DNA of 64,000 nt. Origin: Pomacea canaliculata (lineage: Eukaryota > Mollusca > Gastropoda > Architaenioglossa > Ampullariidae). Position numbers and translations under genes: made by a program. Below are positions 23,701-34,800 of this stretch, in pieces (position 1 is the first letter of the stretch; every line of letters starts with the position of its first letter). The notes under the pieces are model-generated. The model had not been told where the DNA came from. It saw only the letters and a program-made list of their open reading frames with translations, and ran no database searches. The stretch lies in assembly GCF_003073045.1 (NCBI RefSeq), contig NC_037594.1:25178927-25242926 (forward strand), in the 5' to 3' direction.

Positions 23701-26700
23701 AGCTGTCGACGTCGCAGATGCGGGTGGAATGCGGGTTGTGCGGCGGTAAGCACGAGCCGTGTGCTTTGAGATCATCACAACACAAATCACCGACAGACGC
23801 TTTTGCTTCGCGGACAACCCTGTCAGCTTTGCGCAGTCGCAGAACTGCTGATAAGCGAGCGCGGGGGTGTCTGGGCGCATGCAGTGCACGTGGTGATGGG
23901 CTGGTGTCGGTGTGCGCGTCATACTCGGACAGACTTGCGTCACTGCGGGAGCGACCTCGTGAGCTGGCATGGACTGCAATCACTGCACGCCTGCGCACGC
24001 CATGCTGACCTCGAGAGTTGCCTTCCTTGAAATCACTTTCTGAGGACGCAGGATAGGTAACCATGGCGCCCACCCCGCTTGTCGAGCTCGGGTGGTGAGT
24101 AGCACCCACACTACCTGTCCTACTTTGCGAGCTTGTGCCTTGACTAGCGCGCAGGACGCCTGCCGGACACACAGCCGAGCAAGAGGTCAGGTGAACGGCG
24201 ACTACATTGTAGACGCTAGCCACGTGGAACATTGTTACTAACAGACGATAAAACAGTTTGTCTAACTAGCAGTGGATACAAGAAAATGCACATCTTGTGT
24301 GACATCAGTGGGAGGTAACGATGCTGTAGGAGAGACAGAAGGAAAAAGACATAGAAATGTTCATCGTTCATCATTCATTCAAACCTTCAAGATGTCAAGA
24401 AGCTAAACGTAAACAGAAGTTTTAGTAGTTGTTTAGGGAGCAGTCTCCTTGTACCAAGTTACCAAAGGGTAGCAAGGGTCACCCACACCGCGACATCAGT
24501 GCGGAAGGAGGGGAAGGGGAGCGTCTTTCCCCACCTGTCACAACTACCCCGCCACGACCTGGGAGCCTGCTTAGAATCATACATGAGAGAGTGAGAAGAT
24601 TGTGGAGAGTACAGTATAGAGTACACCCTCACGTATACTCAATATTATTTGGAAGAAATTTCCCGGTTGGTGGTCCTGTGTCACTGCACTCACTGAACTG
24701 TCTACGATGACGTGGATAAGACCATCTTCCATGTTTTCACTCTACATAGCTATCATGCGAGAATCTGTCAAACGCCTTTTTAAAGTCGAAGAAAAATTTT
24801 GATTTTTTCCCTATCAGTTAAAGATCTGTTCAACTGTGCTCTATCTAGTCTCTTACTCTTTTCTGGCACATGTTCTTCAGCAGTGATCTTGAGGCCACTG
24901 ATTATTTTTAGCATAACTTTTCTCTGATTAGAGAGATTAGAGATTAGGGCTGACTAGACTGACGCTGTTTATTTTAGACTATTCTTTCTTTTCATTCTAC
25001 GAGGGAGGACAAGTAATTCCACCCATTCCTGGGCCATTCTTTACCCTCCCATATTCTCTGGCACAGAATAATAAAAATCTTGGTTGTTTCTTCCCCACAG
25101 TAAGCAAGAGTCTCCACAGTAAGGGCTTTGGTTGTGTCTTCCCCCTTCAGATGCATACACCTATCGCGACCTCCTCCCGTATGACGGGTGGTCTTCAGGG
25201 CAACTGACTGCTACCTTCTTTTTGAAGTCTTTGACGGATTTTATCGTATTTTAAGCTGGTACACAAGACGTTACGTACACACGCACACTTACACACACGC
25301 AAACAAACACGCACACTCGTTGGAAGCAGCTTGCATGCCTCAGTAGAGCCTCACCTGCCTGGCCGGGCGCCATCTTGCACAGAAAGGGGAGTGGGAGGGT
25401 ACAGTCGTCCAGTCGCCACAGCAACAGGGGATGAGCCTCGTTTTCACTGAGCAAGACATTGCCGCACAGGTGAGAAGCGCCAGAGCTGTGAGCAATCACA
25501 TGAACGGTGAACGGTAAGAACAATCAAAGGGCAGAACTAAGAGCAGTCACAAGACTACCAACACAGGGCCAACAATCGGAATAAGGAATGAAGGCTTTTC
25601 ATTATTAGTCTAGAGTGCGTTTGATGTATGACAGTAAAGGCAGGGATGACAAAAATATGTTAAAAACAACAAAGACAGTAAAGATTAAAGAAAACGAAGA
25701 TAGTGATGGCTTAAAGACAGTGGTGACAATGAAGACGAATATGTCATGACATGTCTAACCCAGATGTCATGCTGCTCGCTGTGAAGCGGGTATTGGTGGC
25801 CTCTGAGGTCCCGTCTAGCCATCCAGGGTCGCTTGGACTTGACTGATAGCCCACCCAGTGTGGACTGTTAGCACTGAGAATTGCAAAAAGCGAAAGAAAA
25901 TGTATTTGGCCTCCAAACATAACAACGGATGCCATAAGCCGAATGGAAAACTACACACAACTCTAAACCTACGAATGTGCTCAATGCCAACAGAAAATAC
26001 TGCAGGATGGATTTATGTCAAACATTAAATGCACAGAATCGGCATATTGACAACAGAAAATGATACAGAAGGGGATGTTGACAAATTTAAATTTGACTTG
26101 GCTAACATTGAACCGTTACTAGTTCGTTAAGTTGATTGTAGTTTGTTTGACTAAGTTATTGGTCATTAAGCTGATTGTAACTTTACTAATTTGGTTATTG
26201 GCTCGTTAAGCTGGTTGCATTAATTAATCAGGTTTCGGTTTCTTAAGCTGATTGTATTTGATTAACCAGTTTATTATATGTCAGATGAATGTAGCCACCA
26301 GGTTGTTGGTCCGTTTAAACGATTGTAATTTGACTAACCAGCTTCCCAGACAAAGTAAACTTCACAGAAGCAAAGACAACATCTACTATAGCAGCAAAAT
26401 AACAGTTATAATCTTCTACCTGAGAGCCTTCAAGAGGAACAGTTCATCAACAGGATCTGAAAAAGATGCAAGGTCGGAGTTGTCGTTTTTACAATTTCTT
26501 TGTGCAGCTGCCCAGCTGAGACTGACATCACGGATGAGGATGCAGTTGTTGGCCGACATCTTCCAGCCTGTGGGGCAACCTGTGCGGGGGACACAATATT
26601 TAGAAAGAACTCTGTCCACAAAGCAGTTTTATTACAACTCGTGTGTCGGAAAGTAGACTAGTCTCTGCCTTGGATGCATCGCGACTTTAGTATGAATGTG

Positions 26701-27510
26701 ATATGAAGCAGGTACCTGCCATGACATTAAGAAACAATCAAATCATTCTGTCTGATGTTAAAGAAGGAAAGATTTCACCTGGCACTCATAGACCTAAACA
26801 AATAAAAGTCTGGTGTTACAACAAATAAAGACTTGCCCAACAAATGGCGTCTGATGCTAAAGAAAAACTAATAATCAGGACTGACCTGAACATACCGTGA
26901 ACCCATGACCTTATATACTACAGGAAATGACACCTACCGTGATATTGATGAGCTGTGAAATCATGAGGTCAAATGGTGTTAAAAATAAATATGTACCTGC
27001 GTGTACCGTTTGGATCCAGACCAAAGGGAGACAGAAGAAGACCTGTCGACAAAACAACAGTGGAACTATAAATAGGAATATTGAAGGTACAACAAATCAG
27101 AGGACATATCATTAATAAGCTGCAGAGTACGTGATACTAGATTTTCTAACATACAACTTATGTGAGTGTTTCCAATAATACAATCTGTCAGGAGTAAATA
27201 CATCACAGCCCCCATTCCGTCGACAAAAACTTCGATCTATCTCTAAATGCCCTCCCACTGGGTATCACTCTCTCCCCCTGGCGACGGGTAACACAGCTTG
27301 CAATATCAACTAATGTGTAAATATCCGGCAAAGAGTCATCTTCAGGTTTCGTGTCAACACAAATAAACAATTAAGTCATTCATCGCATATTTATTGTGTT
27401 AATATTTGCATGCGAACACAAGTACAATTTCAAGTCATTTATGTTTATTGTGTGTTGGTCGTGTTCATATTATATGAAGTACTTACCAAACATCCAAGAC
27501 TAAACTCCAT
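12241..27510 (-). CDS. Adhesion-type GPCR with N-terminal C-type lectin domain (24 coding exons)
   Basis: A cell-surface receptor of about 1,038 residues, rebuilt by matching splice sites and phases. Coding exons in order: 27487-27510, 26997-27042, 26420-26579, 25760-25873, 25355-25485, 23395-24159, 22951-23109, 22375-22443, 21929-22028, 21522-21633, 21280-21340, 20840-20957, 20446-20504, 19724-19840, 19241-19344, 18663-18765, 18218-18371, 15766-15832, 15522-15588, 15234-15319, 14535-14661, 14167-14322, 13025-13169, 12241-12314. The start Met opens a signal peptide split over two exons (MEFSLGCL then VFFCLPLVWIQTVHA). Domains follow as C-type lectin, mucin-like stalk, GAIN/GPS, 7TM (class B2) and tail. 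In this family the GPS self-cleaves and the extracellular part regulates G-protein signalling; ligand and G protein are unknown here. Phases agree at every junction except for three single-base frame breaks inside exons 6, 9 and 14. Two tRNA genes sit in its introns. I am confident of the class and not of the orthologue. Confidence 0.88.
12386..12475 (-). tRNA. trnM-CAU: Elongator tRNA-Met (anticodon CAU) with a 17-nt intron
   Basis: The mature tRNA is 73 nt. The acceptor GCCTCGG pairs with CCGGGGC, with A as discriminator. The D arm is GCGCAGTAGGTAGCGC and the T arm is GTGAGTTCGATCCTCAC. Anticodon stem TCAGT/TCTGA encloses loop CTCATAA with anticodon CAT (12440-12442). A 17-nt intron (12422-12438) interrupts the loop between positions 37 and 38, the standard eukaryotic site. 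The intron contains ATG, able to pair with the CAT anticodon as in normal pre-tRNA introns. T runs at 12377-12380 and 12371-12375 (minus strand) are likely terminators. The gene lies inside the last intron of the GPCR gene, on the same strand. Body features such as AGCGCAGTAGGTAGCGCGTCA are those of elongator, not initiator, tRNA-Met. Confidence 0.94.
17420..17533 (+). tRNA. trnL-CAA: tRNA-Leu (anticodon CAA) with a 30-nt intron
   Basis: The mature tRNA is 84 nt. The acceptor GTCAGGA pairs with TTCTGAC, with A as discriminator. The D arm contains TGGCCGAGTGGTCTAAGGC, typical of leucine tRNAs. Anticodon CAA lies at 17454-17456, and a long variable arm and T arm GTGGGTTCAAATCCCAC complete it. 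The intron (17458-17487) follows position 37 and contains TTG, which can pair with the anticodon. Introns are common in animal tRNA-Leu(CAA). Eight T at 17538-17545 form the terminator. The gene lies antisense within the large GPCR intron between exons 17 and 18. Confidence 0.96.
17511..17708 (+). repeat. 99-bp tandem duplication of the tRNA-Leu 3' end and its downstream flank
   Basis: The first unit (about 17511-17609) starts in the T arm of the tRNA gene, and the second (about 17610-17708) starts in an almost identical copy of it. Both contain GGTTCAAATCCCACTTCTGA, then a T run, then GTAGGTAACCGAATTGTTTG and CATGATCAAAG near the end. The units differ at roughly a dozen sites. The second unit has an intact B-box-like GGTTCAAATCC and a terminator but no A box or 5' half, so it cannot make a tRNA. 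Confidence 0.85.
20650..20722 (+). repeat. Compound (AAT)n(ATC)n(GTC)n microsatellite
   Basis: Three trinucleotide runs follow one another in the GPCR intron between exons 12 and 13, consistent with stepwise substitution and expansion. Confidence 0.9.
22078..22167 (-). mobile_element. tRNA-derived SINE head
   Basis: On the minus strand the sequence begins GGAGCCCGGTGGCACAGCGG, with a good Pol III A box (TGGCACAGCGG). It continues through GATAGCGCATGTCACC to a B-box-like GGTTCAGCTCTC and then CACGCTGTTCTT. A tRNA-like head without a foldable acceptor stem fits a SINE. It lies in the GPCR intron just upstream of exon 9. Confidence 0.65.
23395..24159 (-). other. Exon 6 of the GPCR: long Ser/Thr/Pro-rich stalk
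   Basis: A single 765-nt GC-rich exon encodes about 255 residues between the lectin domain and the GAIN region. The first third is rich in Ser, Gly and His and the middle is unusually rich in Arg. The last third is Thr/Pro/Ala-rich (for example TPETPTTVVAQTT), as expected for an O-glycosylated mucin-like stalk. Read straight through, the exon ends in phase 1, but the next exon needs phase 0. Switching by one base somewhere in 23395-23500 gives a Thr-rich end that runs into QFLPAFLQ and joins the next exon (CNGTYWCLANVF) in frame. The exon therefore appears to carry one extra base. Confidence 0.75.
25355..26579 (-). other. Exons 3-5 of the GPCR: C-type lectin domain
   Basis: Three exons (160, 114 and 131 nt) encode residues about 24-158, just after the signal peptide. 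The domain opens with CPTGW and continues with SWAAAQRNC, the conserved W-x-x-A-x-x-x-C start of C-type lectin folds. WLDGT follows in the middle and LPFLC at the end, matching the usual last cysteine. I do not see EPN or QPD sugar-specificity motifs or a WND motif, so calcium-dependent sugar binding is doubtful and a protein ligand is as likely. Exon phases are continuous through the domain. Confidence 0.85.
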
Positions 27511-27704
27511 TGTTTGAGGTTACTGTGCGTCAGGCTGCTTGTCAGCGGCGTGTCCTACGCGTCTGGCTGTCTGGCGGCGACTGTGATGTCTGCTGGTGGC
27601 CATGGCACTGAGGTAACAGAACGACATGTTCAGTCGGCTCGTGACCCCCACCCCTGACCCCACTGAGCCACCAGGGATCTTTTTATCGGAGTCCAGCAGC
27701 TACT

Positions 27705-27835
27705 GGAGACTGAGCATAGCATCATAGGCCTTGGAGACCGAGCATAGCATCATAGGCCTTGGAGACCTGGCATAGCATCATGGAGACAGAACATAGCACA
27801 TAGGCCTTGGAGACCGAGCACATACCCAGGGAGAG
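27705..27835 (+). repeat. 32-bp degenerate tandem repeat upstream of the GPCR start
   Basis: GGAGACCGAGCATAGCATCA plus TAGGCCTT occurs about four times with deletions. It lies about 200 bp upstream of the start codon, so it may fall in the 5' UTR or promoter. Confidence 0.8.
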
Positions 27836-28634
27836 CGAGCACAGCCACCAGTGATCGCAGGGTGTGGGAGAGCCGAAGTGTTACTGTTTGGGTTGCGTGA
27901 AAATAGATTTTTACTGGTTTATATTACAAGGAAACAGACAAAACATTATCATCAGAGGAAAGAGTGACATCGCTGTTTGTGTTACCAGACACCCAGCACT
28001 CGCGAAGCTGTTTTCCTGCTTTCAACGTTCATAAACTTCGCCATTAGCTATTGTTAATAATACACAAATCCTCTCAATAGCAATACATGTAATTAAGAAG
28101 TATGTAAAGAATGTGACTGTTTTCACTGGCTTATTAAGTTTCTTTCCTTTCTCTTCCATTGTGTTCGTGTGGATGTTTTCCTGCCCTGCAGTCATTCAGT
28201 GCGTATTTCTCGCATGAACTGAATGAACAAGAATTACCAGTCACTTATGGCTTGGCCAGCAGCAAGAAATGGAACAGCTGGACCGAGTGTCCGAGAAGTG
28301 CTCGATGGAAGTCAACGTGATGGCCAATCAAGCCGTTGCATTTGCTAGTGCTACATGAAGTCTGTCACCACACAAAACACGATAAGAAGTGATGTCGTCT
28401 TGCAGCATGCTAACTGGACCCAGTCGACACAATCTGACGCACCACACACAGACACGCACACAATCATAAAGCCACCGCCATGCCCAGTCGTTTTCCCCAA
28501 CGCAAACATCGACGAATAGTCGCCATGAGCGTCGCCACTCGCTGACTGTCATCATCGTGGGGAGGACTTTGTATTTTACGCCGAGCCAGCAACTAAGGTT
28601 ATACCACGGCAAGCCAGCCAGCCCTATGAACAGA

Positions 28635-28715
28635 TACTCTATGCAGAGAAAGAACAGCGTGCCAAGACGAGAGGTGAACCCAGGACAACCAACCTTCACT
28701 ATATTGGTGACAGGT
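28635..28715 (-). mobile_element. Second copy of the same SINE (5'-truncated)
   Basis: The minus strand shares TGTCACCA, GTCCTGGGTTCA, CTCTC and CACGCTGTTCTT in the same order and spacing as the copy at 22.1 kb. The A-box part is not recognisable. It lies about 1.1 kb upstream of the GPCR start. Confidence 0.55.
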
Positions 28716-30869
28716 GACTGATATTGGTCACACTGGTGTGGATGATACTGATATGGGCGATACTAGTGCGGGTGACTGCGGTCTGTTGGCTGACGTCGGC
28801 GTATTGCCGTTTTCAGGTGTTCTAGAATTTTCTGTTGTGATTGTTCCGTTGCGCAGAGCTGTCATGCTTACAAACCAGTCATCGTGATTTCACATCATTC
28901 GGGGCCGTCTGAAGTCGGTCCAGTGTTTACTCAATGACAGAATGGTTTAGTCCCAGCCATTGAGACACTTCTTTGTCTGTTATGCCGACGTGATAGCCCA
29001 CCGCCCACCCACTTGTGTCAAAAGTCTTTTAGGAGGTTTTGTTTGTTTTTACCCCGTTTTTGTTGACTTGCACGTGCACGCTATGTGCGGTGGGAGGTTT
29101 GGCTTCGCGATTTTTCAGCTGATTGCCCGTGATTTTCATATCATGTCAAAGCACTGGGGCACACGGTCAAACAAATGCAAAGAGCAAAACAAGTGTACAT
29201 CACCCGGGTGCTGTGTACAGTCACACATCTCAGTTTCCAGTTCATTCCTGAGTTCTTTACTTTACTGCAGACTGTTCCTATCATTTATGGTCTGGTGCAA
29301 TAACATTGTAATGGAATTTCCTAAGGTAATCAAAGTTATGGCGTTCTTAATAAAATTGTAAGATAATTAATTTGACATCAGTAATTTAATGCAATTTTTA
29401 ATATTTTTTGTTTAGATATACATTGTTTCGATAATCTATTCCAGTCTGTACCAAATAGAAATATTTGTCTATACAGCATTGAGTAATAATAGTTCTAATT
29501 ATTGATATTAATAATTTTCATCTCTTTTGTTATGTCATTGTTACAAGTTTGCTTTCATCAGTGTGGAGCTTGTGTGTTTACAGACACATTATAAACTTGA
29601 CATGGTGACTACCTTAACTTCTGTAGATACCGGTCGGAAGTGTATAGAGGCCGTTAGTCTGGAACCGCCGACAAGTTACAAGAATTGTTGCAAGTTAAAG
29701 ACTGTGAATGAGTCCACTGAAGACTTCGATGTGACCACTTGACCCTCGGATACTGAGGAAGACTGGCTGCTCAGATACTCACTCCAACCACGAGGCCAGC
29801 AAAACCTGGCGATCGACTTGTGTGCGGAGAGTGGATGAAAAGCTCTGGGTGGTCACCATGGAGGGCTGAGGGCTGGATGGCTGGCCGGCCACGTGCCGGG
29901 CTCTTTCGGTGGAGGGTGGGGGTTAAGTTAATTGATTCCTCAGCTTGACAGACGCAAGAGTGACCGCTCTTTGGCATTATCAGGTCCTGCACCAGATTGG
30001 GAAACAGAAAGGTTGGATAAACCTTTGTTGTTTAGATTTAGCTGGAAAGCCGATGCGATACCAAACATCTGGCATGAAATGAAGTGACTTATTTATTCAG
30101 GAAGTGCAAGGCACCAAAACCCCAATTCTTTAATGCAACTTTCCCTGTTTCTCGGCATTGGAATAAAATGTTCTGGTAACGACGTCTACATCTCTGAGTT
30201 CGTGGCGGCTGTCTAGTTCCTTAACTGATGGAGCAGCGTGTTAGTCGAGATCGATGTACAATTGTTAAGCGATCTGTAGAGTTTACCTCATCTAGTTGTA
30301 CACCTACGGCATATACTCACGACCTGAACCTCCCCCCCCCCCAGCTTCCTCATTCTTCTATCTCCACCCCTCCCTAGCTCTCTCGTGTATGTGCGTGCGT
30401 CTGTGGGAGAGAGGTGAGAACAGGTGGTGGTGGTAGGGGGGGGGACCCAGTGTCTGTGGTTACAAAACTAGCACATCAAGAACTTGCCATTGTTTTTCCT
30501 GAGAACAGCTCACCTGCTTGCGGGTATGAGGTCATACCCGGCTGACTGTCCAGCATTATATACAATATGACCATAAACAGCTGCCACTGGATAAGGCTAA
30601 CTACTCGGGCTATGGAGAGCAAACGGCAGCGAGTGCTCTGTCCACAGTTTGCTGACGTCATCAGGCACCAACAGCAAACACCTCCCATGGTCGCTTGCAA
30701 GTTCATGTCAACCCTCCCACTACCCCCCTACTCACCCGCTGATATGAGGGCGTTAGCAAGGAGTCCACAGTACAGTGGGAGCACCAAAATGTCTTAACAT
30801 GAGAAAAATGTTGGAAACATAGACTGTTGGACACTTAGTCCTCCTGACACTGTTCGAACAGACTCATCC
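28716..30869. other. No gene recognised upstream of the GPCR
   Basis: Frames such as 28960-29361 (plus) lack any motif. A C10 run at about 30334 and a G9 run at about 30437 bracket a low-complexity stretch. The promoter of the GPCR should lie near 27.5-28.6 kb, but I see no clear TATA box. Confidence 0.4.
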
Positions 30870-31290
30870 GTATACAGACTCATTCTGACATTACCAGTAC
30901 AGGAACATCTTTACATTGTAAATATAGGATTATCTTTTTTTGAGGGGGGCAGCCCCCCTCAGTTGGACCCATGTGGATCCGACGTCCTTTGCCTCACTTT
31001 GGGCCCAATGAGGAGGGGGTTTGCCCAAAACCAGATCCACTGGCGAGGGTGTTGTTGCGGCCCTATGCTCCTCGAGGAGTAACAAGGACTAAACTAAACT
31101 TGTCTTTAACAGTGCAGGCATCTCTTTACATTATATGTACAGTCTTCTCTTCATGTTATTAGTACACCCTATTCTTTATGTTACCAGTACAGGGTTGTCT
31201 TTATAATATAATAATGTGCAGTCTTTATGTTACCAGTGCAGACTTGTCTTCAAGTTATGAGGCCAGTCTTGTCTGTATTGATACCAGTCA
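30870..31290 (+). repeat. Degenerate ~33-bp tandem repeat interrupted by an inserted element
   Basis: Variants of TTACCAGTACAG followed by TCTTTA recur on both sides of the GC-rich block at 30934-31096. Confidence 0.6.
30934..31096. mobile_element. Unassigned short interspersed element
   Basis: A GC-rich block interrupts an AT-rich tandem repeat. It has a T7 run at one end and GCGGCCCTATGCTCCTCGAG, AGTAACAAGGACTAAACTAA at the other. The phrase ATGCTCCTC..GAGTA recurs in the 3' part of the 48.7-kb element, so I read both as SINE tails. Orientation and full length are uncertain. Confidence 0.4.
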
Positions 31291-31760
31291 ACTAACCAGC
31301 TTACCAGGCTCTTCACACCTTGACTTGTGCCACTGTCTTCCAACTTTTCATTATTTTATTATTTTATTTGAGTCATTGAGTGAAAAGGTGAAACACTTGT
31401 ATTCTTGATGTCCTTTCTAACTTAAGTGGTTAACATATTATTTTGACTTTTAAAGAGAAGCCGTTACATCACTCCTCCCACCTCCTTAGTTGTCTTAAGT
31501 TTGCCCTGCATACTAAATACATGTTACATACATAAGTGTTTTTTCTTCTGGAGACAGTAATAACATTTAAAATCAAGTTTATGAATCACTGTATTATAGA
31601 AGAAAGCCTGGCAAATATTTCTTGAGCTCATGTTGTGTACTTTGTTTGATCATGACTATCTGATAGTTTCTATTTACTTGTTAGTTCTTGCTCTTGTGTT
31701 GTGTGCCCTGTCTGATCAGGACTATCTCTCTGATGGCTTTTATTTGTTCCTTTTGGAGTT

Positions 31761-31766
31761 TTTATT
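31761..31766 (-). promoter_or_regulatory. Poly(A) signal of the RING gene
   Basis: AATAAA on the minus strand, about 70 nt after the stop in the 31836-31886 exon. This supports that exon as the true last one. Confidence 0.55.
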
Positions 31767-31835
31767 ATGCACATTGTTAGTCATCATCACTATATGATGG
31801 TCCTCCATTTGCTTGTAGCCCTTCTGAACACTCAG

Positions 31836-34800
31836 CTAAAATCCATTTTTATTCATCTGACCCTCACCCTCAGCAAGAAATGTGACCTGAAACAGACAAG
31901 ACATTGTTAGTTTACATAAAATTGTGTGGAATATAATTATTTTACTGACAGAATCACTTTGTTTATACAAGATTTGTTTGGAAAGACACCAGTATTTTTG
32001 CTTAAATGTGACTCATTCATGGAAGCACAACATTAAACATATACACTTATTTCTTTTAATTATACAGACAACTGTTTATGTACAAGAAATCATTTAAGAA
32101 TTATTATTTAAGAAGAAACTCATTATAATTACTCACACATTCCATCTGACAACTTTGACTGGGCCGAAAGGACTATCAAATAATTGTCTATATTCTAGAT
32201 GTCCAATAAGAACCATGTCTTAGTAAGGACACGATGTTTGTCTGTAAGTGCAACTGCAGTGCACATCATCATTATTTAATGTCATTTAACATACAACCTG
32301 ACAAAGAGAGGACAAGCAAGGAGAAGACAAGTGTCCATTACCAACTGTCATAGCAGCCCACCTTGTCAATCTCCTGCCCTAAGACTTGGAGTCTTTTTTC
32401 TGTCATCACCAAATGCTTGCAGGCAGCCTCCTTCTGCTGCAGCAGCTGGCGGTACTCGTTCTCATACTCATGACGTTGCTGTTGAAGGCCTTCTAGCTGG
32501 TCCTTTAGCTCCCTGCATTTCTTGTCCAGTGCCACCTCCTCTCTCCTGATGGCCTCCAGCTGCCGCTTGGTCTTCTTCAACTGCATTACCATCTGCTCCT
32601 GTGCCTGCCGGGTACTCGTTGCCTCTTCTTTCACTGCTTCTGCCTGCTTAAGCAGAGTCTGCAGGTGTGCAGCATAACTCACAGATGCTGCAACAGTATT
32701 AGACACAAGCCCTAATAACAACAATAATAGCTCCCAGCTGTATGACATAGCTCATTGACACTGTAGTACCAATAAAGACATCCACATAACAATAATAATA
32801 ACAGGGAGTCCTGTCGGCAGACACACAGCTCACTGTGGCCAGCTGATGGAATGAACAGTTTAATGGCTGTGTGCTGTTATATACTTGAAATACAAAATGT
32901 ACTTTTTGTAAACTCAAAACCTTATAAATCATGTGTGCATATAACTAAAGCAACATTTATTGGCATCATGACAACGCTTAAAGATTTTAAAGCACATTTT
33001 GTCTAAACCAACTGAACTTTGCTGTAAGGAAGAGAAATCTGCTTTAAACCTAGGTTACTACATTTGTCAACTCATGTTACTTTATCATCTAAGTGTAAAA
33101 CAAAAATACATTAATTAACTTTGCATTGATTTCCCTTCTCTCTAATTTAGGTAAAAACTTTTTGAAAAGATGTTATACTCGTGCACATTTATTTTCTCTC
33201 CCTCCCTATTACCTTAACTTGAAAATAAGGAAGAAGCACTGGCATGCCCAGCACTGTGCTAGTCCTTTAAGATGAATAAAATGACATTTCAACCACTAAA
33301 TTTGCTTGATACAACCTAACAACATCAACAAAACATATCGATAAACCTCAAAGATTGTAAATTAAAGGACACAATAAATTGAAATTTAAAGTCAAATTTT
33401 CAAAAGCTACAAAAGTAATTTTATAGTACTAATAAGGTGACCAGACGTCCCGCTTTAGGCGGGACAGTCCCGCTTTTGACCTCGTGTCCCGCCTGCTCAT
33501 CGGGCGGAACGCCCAATGTCCCGCTTTCTGGCTTTCCGGCAAGTCCATCAAATGTCCCGGTTGTCTTTAAAAATCACTTTTTTCGGCGTTCTTTGACGGT
33601 GACGACACCATCATCGGCATGTGTCCCGCTTTCGCCCTCGAAACGTCTGGTCACCTTAAGTACTAATATATCCAAAAGATAAAAGTATATTGAAGCTTTA
33701 TCTCAAATCAATGATGTATCCTGACCACACTTACTATAACCAGACTCAGCAAATAATGGGGGTTTTGCTGACAAATTGAGTGCATCTTGGTGCTGTCTGC
33801 TTCTTCCAGATGGTGATGCCGTGACTGCCTTCTGATGGTACTCCTGGATGATCTGCTGTAGCATGATATTAGTGGTCACTGCACTGACTGCTGCGCCACA
33901 CAGTCTACACAGTCTATGAGATTCAGCACATGACTTGCAGACAGTGTGTCCACATGGTACCAGCAGAGTTGGAACATATTTGTTCTGAAGCTGAAATGGT
34001 AGAAATGATTGTGACAATCTGGCTGGAATGTAAGAAATGATTGTGGCAATCTGGCTGGAATGGTAAAGACGCTATTAACAATCTAGCTGGAATTATAGAA
34101 ATGCTAGTAACAATCTATCTGGAATGGTAGATTTCAGTGACAAATGCATCTAACAATTTGCACCAATACTTGTTCATAGGGTCTTAGGAGTGTGTGTGGG
34201 GGAGGGGGTAATAGAGAAAGAGAGATAAACCATCATAAGGCGATTAAATGAATCCAAGAATGGATGTGTAGCTGAATGCATGTGAGTAAAATTTGTAAGA
34301 GAAAAATGAGTGATGATTTTTTTCAGAAAAGACATGGATAAATTATTATTTGTGAATTACTTCTAATAGACAGGTGACAGTAAAAGTGTAAGCAATAGCT
34401 ATGATCTCATCTGATGCAGATTTCTGATGCAGATAAATGATTGCATACAAGAAACTTGCCATTAGATAATGATAATTGAAAAAAAACTTATCATTTAAAT
34501 GATGATTACTGACAAGAAACTTACCATTAAATTGGTGCAAAACTGACACCTATGGCTGCTCATATCAACCTGGCCATCTTCAGCTGCTTTAAACTCCACA
34601 GGTTCAGAAATTTCCCGTACAAAAGTCCTTCCTCTTGTGACCTCATTACACACTTCATTTGCACCGGGAGGTAAAGAACATTTATTTCTGTTCCCTGCAC
34701 TGCTGGGCACATTTTGCTTCACATGCTGCCCAGTCTTGTTGGTCAGAGTGTCAGACGTGACAGAGGACAAAGAAGCACCTCTGACATAAGCTGTGCTGGA

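Noticed and set aside
30940-30960. Stem-loop terminator (GGGGGGCAGCCCCCC)
   Set aside because: Bacterial-type terminators do not apply in this eukaryotic DNA; it is the edge of an inserted repeat.
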